NCBI GenBank assembly: GCA_024697545.1
Contig: JAILFN010000103.1
Location: forward strand, 1 to 64,000
Direction: 5' to 3'
DNA: 64,000 nucleotides
Source of the DNA: Ruminococcus sp.
GTDB taxonomy: Bacteria; Bacillota; Clostridia; Oscillospirales; Ruminococcaceae
The position numbers were made by a program, and so were the translations under genes. The notes beneath the pieces were generated by a model, which worked only from the letters and a program-made list of their open reading frames with translations, was not told the DNA's origin and searched no databases. Positions 15,977-25,045 of this stretch are shown here, one piece after another. The number at the start of each line of letters is the position of its first letter. Positions within the stretch are counted from its first letter, which is position 1.

Positions 15977-18893
15977 GGACGGAAATAAACTTAACGGCTC
16001 TCAGGCATTCAATAAAATGCGCGACTGGTACGGCACTCCCCTTCACTTTAATTTTCAGCTTCTCGACAGAAAAGGCGTTGATTACAGGATCTTTGTTACA
16101 GAAAACGAGATAGATCTTGATAAATACAAGACCGATGGCGGAACGGTAGCCCACAACAGTACCTTTGTTGACGGCAAGCTCACCTCAACATTTGTAAATG
16201 ATGTTCTTGTAAACGGCGACGACTGGGTACAGATCACTCAGACGGCTGACTATATCAACAACAAATTCACCTTTAAAAAGGTAAGCGATGGCAGTGATTA
16301 TGATCTCTCGGAGATCAAGGGCTTTATGATCGACTTTGGCGATCAGGTCTTCATGCCGAATGAAAGTGTTCTTTTCGGTCTTACCATGCGCGCACCCGCA
16401 TCGGTATCCGATGATATCGATAAAGACGGCGAACTCAAGACCTACAACAACGTATACAGATACCACGATACAAGCAGAGACAAGGATTTCAAGAACCCGC
16501 TGTATGTTGAGCACACCTTCACTCATCAGGATAAAACCGATGTCATATTCAGAAATTCGGGTGATGTAAAGCTTCGCAAGGTCGATGCAATCGACAACAG
16601 CAAGGTGATCCACAGAGCCGTATTTGTACTCGAGGAAACATCGGTATACGGCACTTCGATCCGCAGGAAAATGTCAACTGACGCTAACGGCAATATCATT
16701 TTCAGAGACATCGAGCAGGGTGAATATACTCTCAGAGAAACAGATGCGACCGAAAATTACCAGATAGCCGAGCCGCGCACCGTGAACGTTGATGAATACG
16801 GCATCGCCTCCATCTTGGGAGCGGATGATCTGTATGCTTTTGACATCACTATCCGGAAAAAGCGGGACAACAGAGACGATGCCCTGCCCGAGCCGGAAGC
16901 ACAATATATCCTGACAAAGGGCAAAACAGCAGGCACAGTGTCTGCAACGGCACCTGTCACCGTGACCGATGCGTCGGACATACAGGACGGAGAGTCTGTT
17001 GCTGTATGGACCAACAGCGCGGGCGTCGCAGAGATAACCAATGTGCCTGCGGGAGAGTATATCCTCACTCACGGAACGGACAGCTATAGCATCAAAGTGA
17101 AAGACGGAGGAACAGACAAGAATGTTGTAGTCGGAATCGGCGATGCGGAAGGCATTTCCTCTTACTGTAAAGATGAAACAAGTTCGGCAGAGATACTTCT
17201 CGTCCGCAAGGAATACGGCATAGAGGATGAACCGCGTTATCATGCCGACCTGTATTTCAAAAAGGTCATAGTCGATCCCGCCGATAATTCGGAGACAGTT
17301 CTTTCGGGCGTTGAATTTACTCTCACTACCATAGGCAACGGTTCGAGCGACCACAAGGATAAGAACCAGTACGATGAGACTGTGAACATGAAAGTAGTCA
17401 GCTCGGATATCGGGCTTACCTTTGAAAACCTCGGCATAGGCAAGTATATCCTCTATGAATCCAAGACCCCCGACGGCGCTGTGCCTGATGACACCGTCTA
17501 TTATGTATGGGTGCAGGGAGATAAGAACACCACGCCCACTGCGAAAATATACACAGGTGCAAATTATTCCGATCCTAACCACGAGGACTATAACTCCGAA
17601 CTCAAAATGGAAGATCACACCTATGTCATCAAAAACACCAAGACCTCTGATGCCACCCTTTACAAGAGAGATAATGTAAACCTGACCGAAACGCTGGCAG
17701 GGGCGCAGTTTGATCTCTATCCGTACGGCATTACCGAGGACGGAAATACCGTGACCGAAAAGACAGAGGCTGAGCTTAAGAAAATAGTTTGTGATGACGG
17801 GCTCAACAACGAGGTATGGCGCAAGACCTCCGACTGGTCTATGGGAACTCATGTGACCACCGACCTGAAGGTGCAGTATCGCATTTCCGACAGTGACGGA
17901 ATGATAAATCTGTATGAACTCCAGCCGGGCGTTGCCTACAGGCTGGTCGAGACCAAAGCGCCGAAAAACCACAAGACTGCCGACCTCAGCAATGATCCTC
18001 CGACATGGGACGTAAGAGTAACAAAGCAGGGTGAGGTAAAGGTATTCCAAAATAATACCGAAATAACCGAAAAGCTCGGCGACAGCTACGTTATTACGAA
18101 CCAAAGGACCTATGACAAGGACTTCACCGTCGTTAAAACATGGGTCGGCGGTGCGCCTGTTGACGGAAGCGGCGACCCGACAACATTCCCCGTTATCAAA
18201 ATGTCAACTCAGGAGACTGAGGAAGTTATCAAGGTAGCGACGCTGAATAAGACATTATTCAAACAAAAATTCCCTTCATCTGCGACCTCATTTACCCGTC
18301 TTGATATCTCAACGAACAGGGGCGATCCTATCTATACAAGCGTTGAAAATGCGTGGGAGGCGATAGTTGCTAAGGAAGGCAGCGCCGCAAACGATATGGC
18401 AACGCACGTCGATGCAAATGCCAAAAGCACGCCTACCGATGAATGGTATAAAACAAAAGATACCTATTCCCTTCCCGACGGCGGAACAGCAACAGTAGAT
18501 TTTGCTTCCGAAGAAGGCGTAGTCTACATGGCTTGTATCAACAACCATACTTATTTCTGGAGTGATGCTAAGAAGATATATTTGTGGAAACAATGCAATG
18601 GTACAGGAAATGGTTTTCAGAATTATGAGAATCTTACCGGAGCACTTGATTTTACATATTTCAATGCTGACAGAGTAGACACCATGAATTGTATGTTTTT
18701 GAATTGTAAAAAAGTAGATAAGATCATTCTTCCTAACATCAGCAATAGCAGCAATTCAAAATCTATGCAACAAATGTTCAACAATTGCAGTAGTTCAACC
18801 CAAATAATACTGCCTGTCGATTGGAATTGTAAGAATAATACATCTTTTAAGTCTGCATTTGAAAATTGTACAAAAATTCACAAGCTGATATGA
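15906..18893 (+). CDS. Cna-B/DUF285 surface-protein gene, segment 2 of 4
   Basis: The 995-codon second open stretch. It contains at least three SpaA/Cna-B-type domains: VKLRKVDAIDNSK to YTLRETDATENY; LYFKKVIVDPAD to KYILYESKTPDG; and TLYKRDNVNLTE to AYRLVETKAPKNH. The E-x-x-AP or E-x-x-TP ends are the usual isopeptide-forming edge. Such domains build pilins and stalks stabilised by Lys-Asn bonds. The C-terminal part changes to DUF285/BspA-type repeats (MNCMFLNCKKVDKIILPN, MQQMFNNCSS). It has no start signal of its own; it is entered by frame change from segment 1 and ends in a stop at 18893 after FENCTKI, where sense continues in segment 3. Confidence 0.65.
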   Translation: MNTGSTYSTNLIIMDLIENYRTDEDGNKLNGSQAFNKMRDWYGTPLHFNFQLLDRKGVDYRIFVTENEIDLDKYKTDGGTVAHNSTFVDGKLTSTFVNDVLVNGDDWVQITQTADYINNKFTFKKVSDGSDYDLSEIKGFMIDFGDQVFMPNESVLFGLTMRAPASVSDDIDKDGELKTYNNVYRYHDTSRDKDFKNPLYVEHTFTHQDKTDVIFRNSGDVKLRKVDAIDNSKVIHRAVFVLEETSVYGTSIRRKMSTDANGNIIFRDIEQGEYTLRETDATENYQIAEPRTVNVDEYGIASILGADDLYAFDITIRKKRDNRDDALPEPEAQYILTKGKTAGTVSATAPVTVTDASDIQDGESVAVWTNSAGVAEITNVPAGEYILTHGTDSYSIKVKDGGTDKNVVVGIGDAEGISSYCKDETSSAEILLVRKEYGIEDEPRYHADLYFKKVIVDPADNSETVLSGVEFTLTTIGNGSSDHKDKNQYDETVNMKVVSSDIGLTFENLGIGKYILYESKTPDGAVPDDTVYYVWVQGDKNTTPTAKIYTGANYSDPNHEDYNSELKMEDHTYVIKNTKTSDATLYKRDNVNLTETLAGAQFDLYPYGITEDGNTVTEKTEAELKKIVCDDGLNNEVWRKTSDWSMGTHVTTDLKVQYRISDSDGMINLYELQPGVAYRLVETKAPKNHKTADLSNDPPTWDVRVTKQGEVKVFQNNTEITEKLGDSYVITNQRTYDKDFTVVKTWVGGAPVDGSGDPTTFPVIKMSTQETEEVIKVATLNKTLFKQKFPSSATSFTRLDISTNRGDPIYTSVENAWEAIVAKEGSAANDMATHVDANAKSTPTDEWYKTKDTYSLPDGGTATVDFASEEGVVYMACINNHTYFWSDAKKIYLWKQCNGTGNGFQNYENLTGALDFTYFNADRVDTMNCMFLNCKKVDKIILPNISNSSNSKSMQQMFNNCSSSTQIILPVDWNCKNNTSFKSAFENCTKIHKLI

Positions 18894-19240
18894 ACTTGTC
18901 GGGAATCATAACGTCAGAAAAACTTACTACTCTTCATCATATGTTTTATCAGTATGGTAAGGACAATGGCGGAGTGCTACAAACGATAGAATTTGGCGAT
19001 GAATTTGATACCTCTCGTGTTACTAATATATCTGATTTCAGACTGGTCGCCGATGCTCCAAATGTAACTCACATAACTTTCGGAAAAAAATCTACTTTTG
19101 AAAGTGTTACTGATTTTTCGCATATGTTCAGCAATGACTACAACTTGGTGTCGATAGATGGCTTGCAATATTTCAACACCCAAAACGCAACTACATTTCA
19201 GCAAACATTTCTTGCAGAAGTTTGGTCAGCCTGGATCTGA
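18866..19240 (+). CDS. Cna-B/DUF285 surface-protein gene, segment 3 of 4
   Basis: A 124-codon open stretch carrying DUF285-type repeats (LTTLHHMFYQ, FGDEFDTSRVTNISDF, FSHMFSNDYNLVSIDGL). It continues the repeats of segment 2 one frame over and itself ends early: after TTFQQTFL the sense continues as LVSLDLSSFTTGQG in segment 4. On its own it has no start signals and is not a gene. Confidence 0.6.
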   Translation: MYKNSQADMNLSGIITSEKLTTLHHMFYQYGKDNGGVLQTIEFGDEFDTSRVTNISDFRLVADAPNVTHITFGKKSTFESVTDFSHMFSNDYNLVSIDGLQYFNTQNATTFQQTFLAEVWSAWI

Positions 19241-21906
19241 GTTCCTTTACTACCGGTCAGGGAGTAAATTCATTAACTATCAGAAATATGTTTGATAATT
19301 GTTATTCACTCGAAACCATTTATGCCAATCCTTACGAATGGCCGAATAATGAGTTTAATAGCACCGGAGCTTTTAGCAATTGCAATTCATTGTTACTGCA
19401 GATCAATGCTACCGGAGGAAATAGGAATCAAACAGCAACGAAGTATGCAGTGGTAAACGGCTCGCCATATGATGCAAGCAAAGGCAAAAGCGGAGAAACT
19501 TATGCAATAGATTCGGACAACAACTACATCGGCTACTTCACCGACTGGTCGATGAGCCCGAATTACTCGTATGTGTACAACAAGTATCGCGAAGCACACC
19601 CCGAATTGGGGCTGGCAGCACTTACGGGCAGCTCCGCAGTAACTAAAGACCGCGGAAGAAGCTCTGCCGACATAGTCTCACTTTCGGCAATACCTGTTTT
19701 CAGAGCTTTGAGAGCAGTCGGCGACGGTGGTGAGGACGTGTCACCCTTCACAGCACCCGAGGTCGTATATCTGACAGGAAAAAAAGCACTTTCAGCAGAA
19801 GCCGCACAGAGCATCCTTACAGGGCTCGGACTTGGTTCGACCTACGACCCAACAGCATATTACGTTACCGAGACCGTGACCGTTAACGGCACTACTGTGG
19901 CAAACCTTGCTGCAAAGTGGACGATCAACAGCGCTGAGCAGTGGGAGTGTACCATGATGGTATATGACCCCGATGCCGAATGCTATGTATGGGAGGATAC
20001 AGTGCCGACAGGCTACACTTCCGACCACAGCAGTGCAAACAAGCGTGTCACCTGGAGAAACGATATAAACAAATCCGACCTTGTTCTTATGAAATCGCTT
20101 GAACGCAAGGAAGACGACGGCAGCGGCGCTCTTACCGATAAAGAGCTGACCGACTCGGATAAGTCTATCGAATATGCTTTCACAGTCGTTCTCACTGGGC
20201 TTTATCCAAACGACGGATACTCCTATGTGACGGATACGGGAACAACAGGGTTTACTGCTGATGAAAACGGCTCAAAGACGCTGACCGTAAAGCTGAAGCA
20301 CGACGGCTCTGTAACGTTCCGTGATCTTCCTGTCGGAACGGTCTACACGGTTTCCGAAAACCTCCCGACAGAGTCAAACATAACTTATGAGACAAGGTGG
20401 AACAAATACGAAGGAGATGCGGGTCATTATGCTGCTTCGGCAGCCGATGCAAGTGCGGAAGGCACTTCAATGACAGACAGACTTGACAGATATGAGTGGG
20501 TAAGATTTGATAATACAAAGATCACCAAAAAGACGATAGATGTCAATGTTGAGAAGTTCTGGTTCGCCGACTGGTACGGTGAAGCAGGGTATGAAAGCTC
20601 TGCCGAAACAGCCCTTGTGACGCTCCAGAGAAATGACGGGATGCGCACCGTAACGCCCGACGACGGCACAAGAACGCTTGACAGCTCAAACGGCTGGAAA
20701 GACACCTTTGCAGATCTTCCCGTCAAGGTCGATGGAAATGATGTAAGCTATACGCTCGGCGAGATAACCGTTGGCGGATACAAGCCGGGTATCATCTCAT
20801 CCGAAGTCGGCGAGCTTACATACGGTACGGTGAATACGCTGAATGATCCTGCAAATCAGGAACTGGCGTACTTTGCTTATAAGATCGGATATACCTTCAA
20901 GATAGGCGATGAAACCTATGCCAATAAGGCGGTCGAGCTGTGCAAAACTGCGGACAATAAAGTTTATATGTTCTATGACGGCGATCTCTATACCGTGAGC
21001 GATGACGGAAGCGGCAATAGTATCGCGGTAAAGTACACAGGCAATAACAAGCGTACCGAGGGCACGCAAAACAGGTTCATGAAAAAGACCGACCCCAAAA
21101 ATGCAGCCGACTTTCCCGAGGTATATGAGACCTATGTAAACTATGACAGCACAAAGGTCTACTTTAAGAATGAGACAGATGCCGACGCACTTCCTTTGGG
21201 ACGAGTGATCGCCAAAAAGGGCGGAGGATATTTTGACATTCTTTATATCCTGCATAGTGACGGGATCTTCTACAAGGCAGAAAAAACTAACGACGAGGAG
21301 CACCTGAAGCTCGGCAGACCCGTATTCAGGTGGAACACCTCAGACGATGTTATCAGCGATCCCGAAGGCAACATAAAGTATATAGTGACTAATGTTAAGG
21401 AAAAGACATATTCGGTCGCTATCAGCAAGAAGGTCGAAGGCAATCTCGGAAACAAGGACCGTCGGTTTGGATTTGATGTTATCGCAGGCTCGCTCAACGG
21501 CAAATTCCCCGTTACCCGTACTTATGGAGAAACGACCACATTGGAAGAGATAGAATTCTCCGCAGGTGTAGGTTCAGTTGAAATAAGCCACGGCGAAACG
21601 GTAGTTATCAGCAACCTGCCCGAAGGCATGAACCTGCTGATAAGAGAGCGTGAGTATAAGGAGTACGATGTCAGATCGGAAAACGCCTCGGGAAGCATTG
21701 TCGGCGATCCCGATAAAGGCGGCGAGATCAACTTCGTGATGGATTCTAACCAAAGCGTGACATTTACAAACACCTTGGTCGGAACCATACCGACAGGTAT
21801 AGAACTTAATATCGCAACAGTTATCGTACTTGGTCTGCTGACAGCAGGACTGCTGATCCTTATGAAGAAAAAGCAGGGATCGGATCCCGACAGCAGCGAA
21901 CAATAA
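19222..21906 (+). CDS. Cna-B/DUF285 surface-protein gene, segment 4 of 4, with sortase signal
   Basis: The 894-codon final stretch. It completes the DUF285 repeats (SLDLSSFTTGQG, IRNMFDNCYSLETI), then has further Cna-B/pilin-like domains (LVLMKSLERKEDDG with LPVGTVYTVSENLP; DVNVEKFWFADW; VAISKKVEGNLGNKDRRFGFDV with NLPEGMNLLIRE). The C-terminus is a sortase sorting signal: IPTGIELN, a 16-18-residue hydrophobic helix, and MKKKQ. So the intact ancestor was a wall-anchored protein of more than 2500 residues. In this copy the segment has no signal peptide or start site and would not be exported alone. Confidence 0.7.
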   Translation: MVSLDLSSFTTGQGVNSLTIRNMFDNCYSLETIYANPYEWPNNEFNSTGAFSNCNSLLLQINATGGNRNQTATKYAVVNGSPYDASKGKSGETYAIDSDNNYIGYFTDWSMSPNYSYVYNKYREAHPELGLAALTGSSAVTKDRGRSSADIVSLSAIPVFRALRAVGDGGEDVSPFTAPEVVYLTGKKALSAEAAQSILTGLGLGSTYDPTAYYVTETVTVNGTTVANLAAKWTINSAEQWECTMMVYDPDAECYVWEDTVPTGYTSDHSSANKRVTWRNDINKSDLVLMKSLERKEDDGSGALTDKELTDSDKSIEYAFTVVLTGLYPNDGYSYVTDTGTTGFTADENGSKTLTVKLKHDGSVTFRDLPVGTVYTVSENLPTESNITYETRWNKYEGDAGHYAASAADASAEGTSMTDRLDRYEWVRFDNTKITKKTIDVNVEKFWFADWYGEAGYESSAETALVTLQRNDGMRTVTPDDGTRTLDSSNGWKDTFADLPVKVDGNDVSYTLGEITVGGYKPGIISSEVGELTYGTVNTLNDPANQELAYFAYKIGYTFKIGDETYANKAVELCKTADNKVYMFYDGDLYTVSDDGSGNSIAVKYTGNNKRTEGTQNRFMKKTDPKNAADFPEVYETYVNYDSTKVYFKNETDADALPLGRVIAKKGGGYFDILYILHSDGIFYKAEKTNDEEHLKLGRPVFRWNTSDDVISDPEGNIKYIVTNVKEKTYSVAISKKVEGNLGNKDRRFGFDVIAGSLNGKFPVTRTYGETTTLEEIEFSAGVGSVEISHGETVVISNLPEGMNLLIREREYKEYDVRSENASGSIVGDPDKGGEINFVMDSNQSVTFTNTLVGTIPTGIELNIATVIVLGLLTAGLLILMKKKQGSDPDSSEQ

Positions 21907-21914
21907 CTATCCTG

Positions 21915-21944
21915 TCCGCCCCGTTGATTTTTGACGGGGACGGA
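21915..21944 (+). terminator. Hairpin after the surface-protein gene
   Basis: TCCG-CCCCGT pairs with ACGGGG-CGGA. There is no clear T-run, so termination strength is doubtful. Confidence 0.4.
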
Positions 21945-21981
21945 TACTTGTGCTGTGCGCTTTGGCATAAAAGGATACTTA

Positions 21982-22010
21982 TTGCAGGATCTCAAAACAT
22001 ATGCTATAAT
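21982..22010 (+). promoter_or_regulatory. Promoter of the sigma-factor gene
   Basis: TTGCAG, 17-nt spacer, TATAAT, about 90 nt upstream of the start. Confidence 0.65.
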
Positions 22011-22099
22011 TATCTGAGAAAAAAATTTTTCCGCTGCCCCTAACCAACTGCGAGCTTTTGCATTATACAGACAGAAGCTTCTGAGAAACCACGAAAGAG

Positions 22100-23647
22100 G
22101 TGAGTGATCTGACCACTTATGAATACCGCGAGCAGATAGAGATGATGTCAAAGTCGATGTTCCGCTACTGCCTTTCACGCACAGGCTCATACCACGATGC
22201 CGAGGACCTGGCGCAGGAGATAATGCTTATAAGCTGCAAGGGCGAGCAGAGCTTTGAAAACGAAAAAGCCTTCTATGCCTTTGTGTGGCGCACTGCCGAC
22301 AATATCCTCAAAGGCTGGTATCGAAGCCACCGTGAAACTGCCGAGCTTGACGATACTATCTCCGACGGCAGCTGGGAGGCTCTAGAAGAGCAGGCTCGGG
22401 AAAACGAACAGCTGAGGCTTATCACAAGAGAGCTGTCGCTTTTAAACTCCAACTACCGCAAGGCTATGGTGGCTTACTACGTTGACGGAATGTCTGTAAG
22501 GGAGATATCCGAAAGCTTCGGTATCACGCAGAGCATGGTCAAATATCTCCTCTTTCAGTCACGAAAGAAAATCAGGGAGGGTTTTGTTATGGAAAGAGAT
22601 TTTGGAAAGTTAAGCTACGACCCCGTAGAGCTGTCACTTGCGTTCTGGGGAACGAACAATAACTATCACGGAAAATTTGACGACAAGCTCACACAGAATA
22701 TCCTGATGTGCTGCTATTTTGACAAGCAGACGGAGGAGCAGATCGCCTTGCAGCTGGGCGTGCCGACGGCATATCTCGAGGACGGGCTGAAACAGCTGGT
22801 CGAATATGATCTGCTGACTGTGAAGAACGGATTTTATCAGACCAATGTGCCGATAATCACAAACGATATTTTTGCCGAGATAGAAAAGGCTAACAAGACA
22901 GCCGTTGCAGATATTTCAGAGCGGATATCAAAATGGGTCGATGAAAAGCTTGAAAATGTTCGCTCACTCGGCTTCTACGGCAGCGATGCGCCCGATAACA
23001 CGCTCAAATGGATGCTCCTATCGCTGATACTGCGCCTTGCTTATATTGACATGGCATTTGACAAACTGCCGCTCGATCTCCCGACAGATGTGTTCGGAGA
23101 GAAATGCTTCCGCTTCTTTGTCGAAAAGTCCGCAAGCGACCCCTACGGCGTGGGTACCTCCGCAAGGACAAGCAGCTACGGCATGATACTCTTCTGGGAT
23201 GTGCTGATAAACGGTGACAGGCTGCACCCGAGGGTGACAGACACAAGAGCGGATATGCTCTGCACGCTTCTCTCCCGTCAGCCGCAGACAGAAAACGAAA
23301 AGCTGGTCTGCTCGGAGCTTCTGGAGCTGGGGCTTGCCGTTAAGACCGATGATGGCATAAAACCGAACTTCCCCTGTATGACAAAGGAGCAGGGAGATGC
23401 GCTGAACGATATGATACTCGGTATTAGTGAAGATATATGTGCGGACATTCTCTCACGCACCGACAGCTCTAAAAAGATACTCATTGACCACACACCGCAG
23501 CACCTTGCGGATTATGTGAGCAAAATGTCACAGCTGCTTTCCTTCCGTGAGACAGAGCAGCTAATGCAGACACTCTGCGAAAGCGGCCGGCTGCTGCCTA
23601 TAAAGGGCGGTATGTCGGGAACGACGGTGATGTACCTGAATAAGTAA
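22100..23647 (+). CDS. ECF-type sigma factor with a 340-residue C-terminal extension
   Basis: A 515-residue protein. The first 170 residues are an extracytoplasmic-function sigma factor: region 2 (about 10-75; CLSRTGSYHDAEDLAQEIML, AFVWRTADNILKGWYR) and region 4 (about 110-165; the helix-turn-helix MSVREISESFGITQSMVKYLL). Typical ECF factors end here. The remaining 340 residues are of no family I recognise; at about 210-245 TEEQIALQLGVPTAYLEDGLKQLVEYDLL looks like a winged-helix element, and the rest is mostly helical. No anti-sigma gene is adjacent, so the extension may be the sensor. The start is uncertain: GTG 22100 lies within the AAAGAGGTGAG site, and an in-frame CTG at 22109 would have better spacing. 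Confidence 0.75.
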   Translation: MSDLTTYEYREQIEMMSKSMFRYCLSRTGSYHDAEDLAQEIMLISCKGEQSFENEKAFYAFVWRTADNILKGWYRSHRETAELDDTISDGSWEALEEQARENEQLRLITRELSLLNSNYRKAMVAYYVDGMSVREISESFGITQSMVKYLLFQSRKKIREGFVMERDFGKLSYDPVELSLAFWGTNNNYHGKFDDKLTQNILMCCYFDKQTEEQIALQLGVPTAYLEDGLKQLVEYDLLTVKNGFYQTNVPIITNDIFAEIEKANKTAVADISERISKWVDEKLENVRSLGFYGSDAPDNTLKWMLLSLILRLAYIDMAFDKLPLDLPTDVFGEKCFRFFVEKSASDPYGVGTSARTSSYGMILFWDVLINGDRLHPRVTDTRADMLCTLLSRQPQTENEKLVCSELLELGLAVKTDDGIKPNFPCMTKEQGDALNDMILGISEDICADILSRTDSSKKILIDHTPQHLADYVSKMSQLLSFRETEQLMQTLCESGRLLPIKGGMSGTTVMYLNK

Positions 23648-23653
23648 AAGCTT

Positions 23654-23689
23654 GCGGCATACCTGCTTTGTGCGGGTGTGCCGCTTTTT
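23654..23689 (+). terminator. Terminator of the sigma-factor gene
   Basis: GCGGCATACC and GGGTGTGCCGC pair, with TTTTT following. Confidence 0.8.
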
Positions 23690-23712
23690 CCCTGCCCGTG
23701 CTAAAACGAAAA

Positions 23713-23745
23713 AAACGGCGATACCACATAAGGCATCGCCGTTTT
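23713..23745 (-). terminator. Terminator of the AIM24-family gene
   Basis: AACGGCGAT and ATCGCCGTT form the stem; the minus strand continues into TTTTTT. It could act in both directions. Confidence 0.75.
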
Positions 23746-23771
23746 ATATTTATTGATATACTGCCGCGTTA

Positions 23772-24452
23772 TCAGTTGGAGCTTGTGGGGATATAAGGTC
23801 TGATAGCGCCTGCAAGGCTGCTGACGGGCATACTCTGGAGCCAGATCCTTCCGGGACCTGTTACTCTCGTGTTGAAGAGCCCCTCGCCGCCGAAGAGCAT
23901 ATTCTTGACACCCGATACCATCTCGATATCAACCGAGCAGGTAGCGTCCATAGCCGCGAGCGTGCCTGTGTCTACCATGATAGACTGACCCTGTGCCAGC
24001 TGCATATTTACGATAGAGCCGTCAAACTCGAGGAACACAAAGCCGTTTCCCGTAAACTTTTGCATTATGAAGCCTTCACCGCCGAAGAATCCCGCGCCGA
24101 CCTTCTTCTGGAAGAATATCTCCATATTAACGCCCGACTCGGAAGCGATGAAAGCGGACTTCTGTGCGACGATAGGACCGTTCGCAACGTTTATCGCCAT
24201 GATGTCGCCGGGGAAAGAAGAAGCCATAGCGATCATGCCGTCGCCGCCCTGTGCGGTGTAAATGTTCTGGAAGATCGATTCACCCGAGATGGCTCTCGAG
24301 AACATCTTGCCGAGACCGCCGCCCGCATTTGTGGACATCTGCATATTGGGGCTCATCCAGCTCATAGCACCCTGCTCGGTCTTGATTGACTCACCGCTGC
24401 TGAGGTAGCAGGTAAGGACGGGCAGAGGGGCACCTGTGATTTCGTAACGCAT
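23772..24452 (-). CDS. AIM24/TIGR00266-family protein
   Basis: A 226-residue cytoplasmic protein of the AIM24 family, a single-domain beta-rich fold found in bacteria and mitochondria whose molecular role in bacteria is unknown. Family features seen are the opening YEITGAPLPVLTCYLSSGESIKTEQGAMSWM, the Gly-rich loop GGGLGKMFSRAISGES, and the repeated GGEG turns (FFGGEGFIMQKFTG; LFGGEGLFNTRVTGPGRIWLQS). Length is normal for the family. AGGAGG precedes the ATG. It is transcribed alone from the promoter at 24641 with an unusually long leader of about 180 nt. Confidence 0.85.
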   Translation of the reverse strand: MRYEITGAPLPVLTCYLSSGESIKTEQGAMSWMSPNMQMSTNAGGGLGKMFSRAISGESIFQNIYTAQGGDGMIAMASSFPGDIMAINVANGPIVAQKSAFIASESGVNMEIFFQKKVGAGFFGGEGFIMQKFTGNGFVFLEFDGSIVNMQLAQGQSIMVDTGTLAAMDATCSVDIEMVSGVKNMLFGGEGLFNTRVTGPGRIWLQSMPVSSLAGAIRPYIPTSSN

Positions 24453-24640
24453 AATAATTCCTCCTATGAATCAAGGACATACCGTGAGATCCTTCGGGCA
24501 ATCCCCGCGGTGTCCGTTTTGCCTTTGGGATAAAAATTTTGCAGCAAGCCCTCCGACTTCGGACGGGAACAGTGTGCCGCAGCGGATAAACACCGGCGCA
24601 TATGGTTACTGCTATGTGTACCGGATATTATCTTAACAAA

Positions 24641-24669
24641 ATTATAACACTATTTCACACAAAAGTCAA
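24641..24669 (-). promoter_or_regulatory. Promoter of the AIM24-family gene
   Basis: Minus strand TTGACT (24669-24664), 17-nt spacer, TATAAT (24646-24641). Confidence 0.75.
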
Positions 24670-24899
24670 TATTAATATATTAACATAACTAAATTATTAA
24701 TATAAGCATGGCGTTTTTGTGAAAATGCACTAATTTTGTTTAGTTTGATTTTTGGTAAAAAAGCGAAGTTATCTTATCTGACCGGAGGCTTTTGTCCGAA
24801 AATGTAAAAAAATGTATTTAACAGAGATGTCAGAAATGTAATTAAAATTCTAACAAATGTTAAATGTGTATTATTAATGACAAAAAATTAATTATCCTT

Positions 24900-24952
24900 T
24901 TGATATGAATATTTGGTTTGTTGTATAATTTTCTTCGTTTATGTACTATAAT
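24900..24952 (+). promoter_or_regulatory. Twin -10 promoter region of the exported-protein gene
   Basis: TTGATA (24900), 18-nt spacer, TATAAT (24924-24929), then a second TATAAT at 24947-24952. The arrangement and flanking bases resemble the region before the lichenase gene (27561-27589). Confidence 0.55.
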
Positions 24953-25045
24953 TAAACACACAGAGGGCGAAAAGCCCGAACTAGAGAACGATTACATGAT
25001 TACAGTGCGTAGTCGTTCAGGTCAAATAAATTGGAGGAATTTATT

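Larger units (their letters stand above)
24453..25045. other. Divergent regulatory region without a gene
   Basis: It holds a leftward promoter (24641-24669), a strongly AT-rich centre (24660-24900) and the rightward promoter pair (24900-24952). The leader of the rightward gene contains two hairpins: GGGC/GCCC (24965-24978) and GAACGATTAC/GTAGTCGTTC (24984-25018). No coding sequence is apparent. Confidence 0.5.

Noticed and set aside
16674-18104. 476-codon minus-strand ORF
   Set aside because: It is antisense to the Cna-B domains, has no ribosome-binding site and shows no domain pattern.
14165-21906. Programmed frameshifting in the surface-protein gene
   Set aside because: Three separate changes, no slippery heptamer with a pseudoknot at the sites, and a missing 5' end make gene decay or sequence error more likely.
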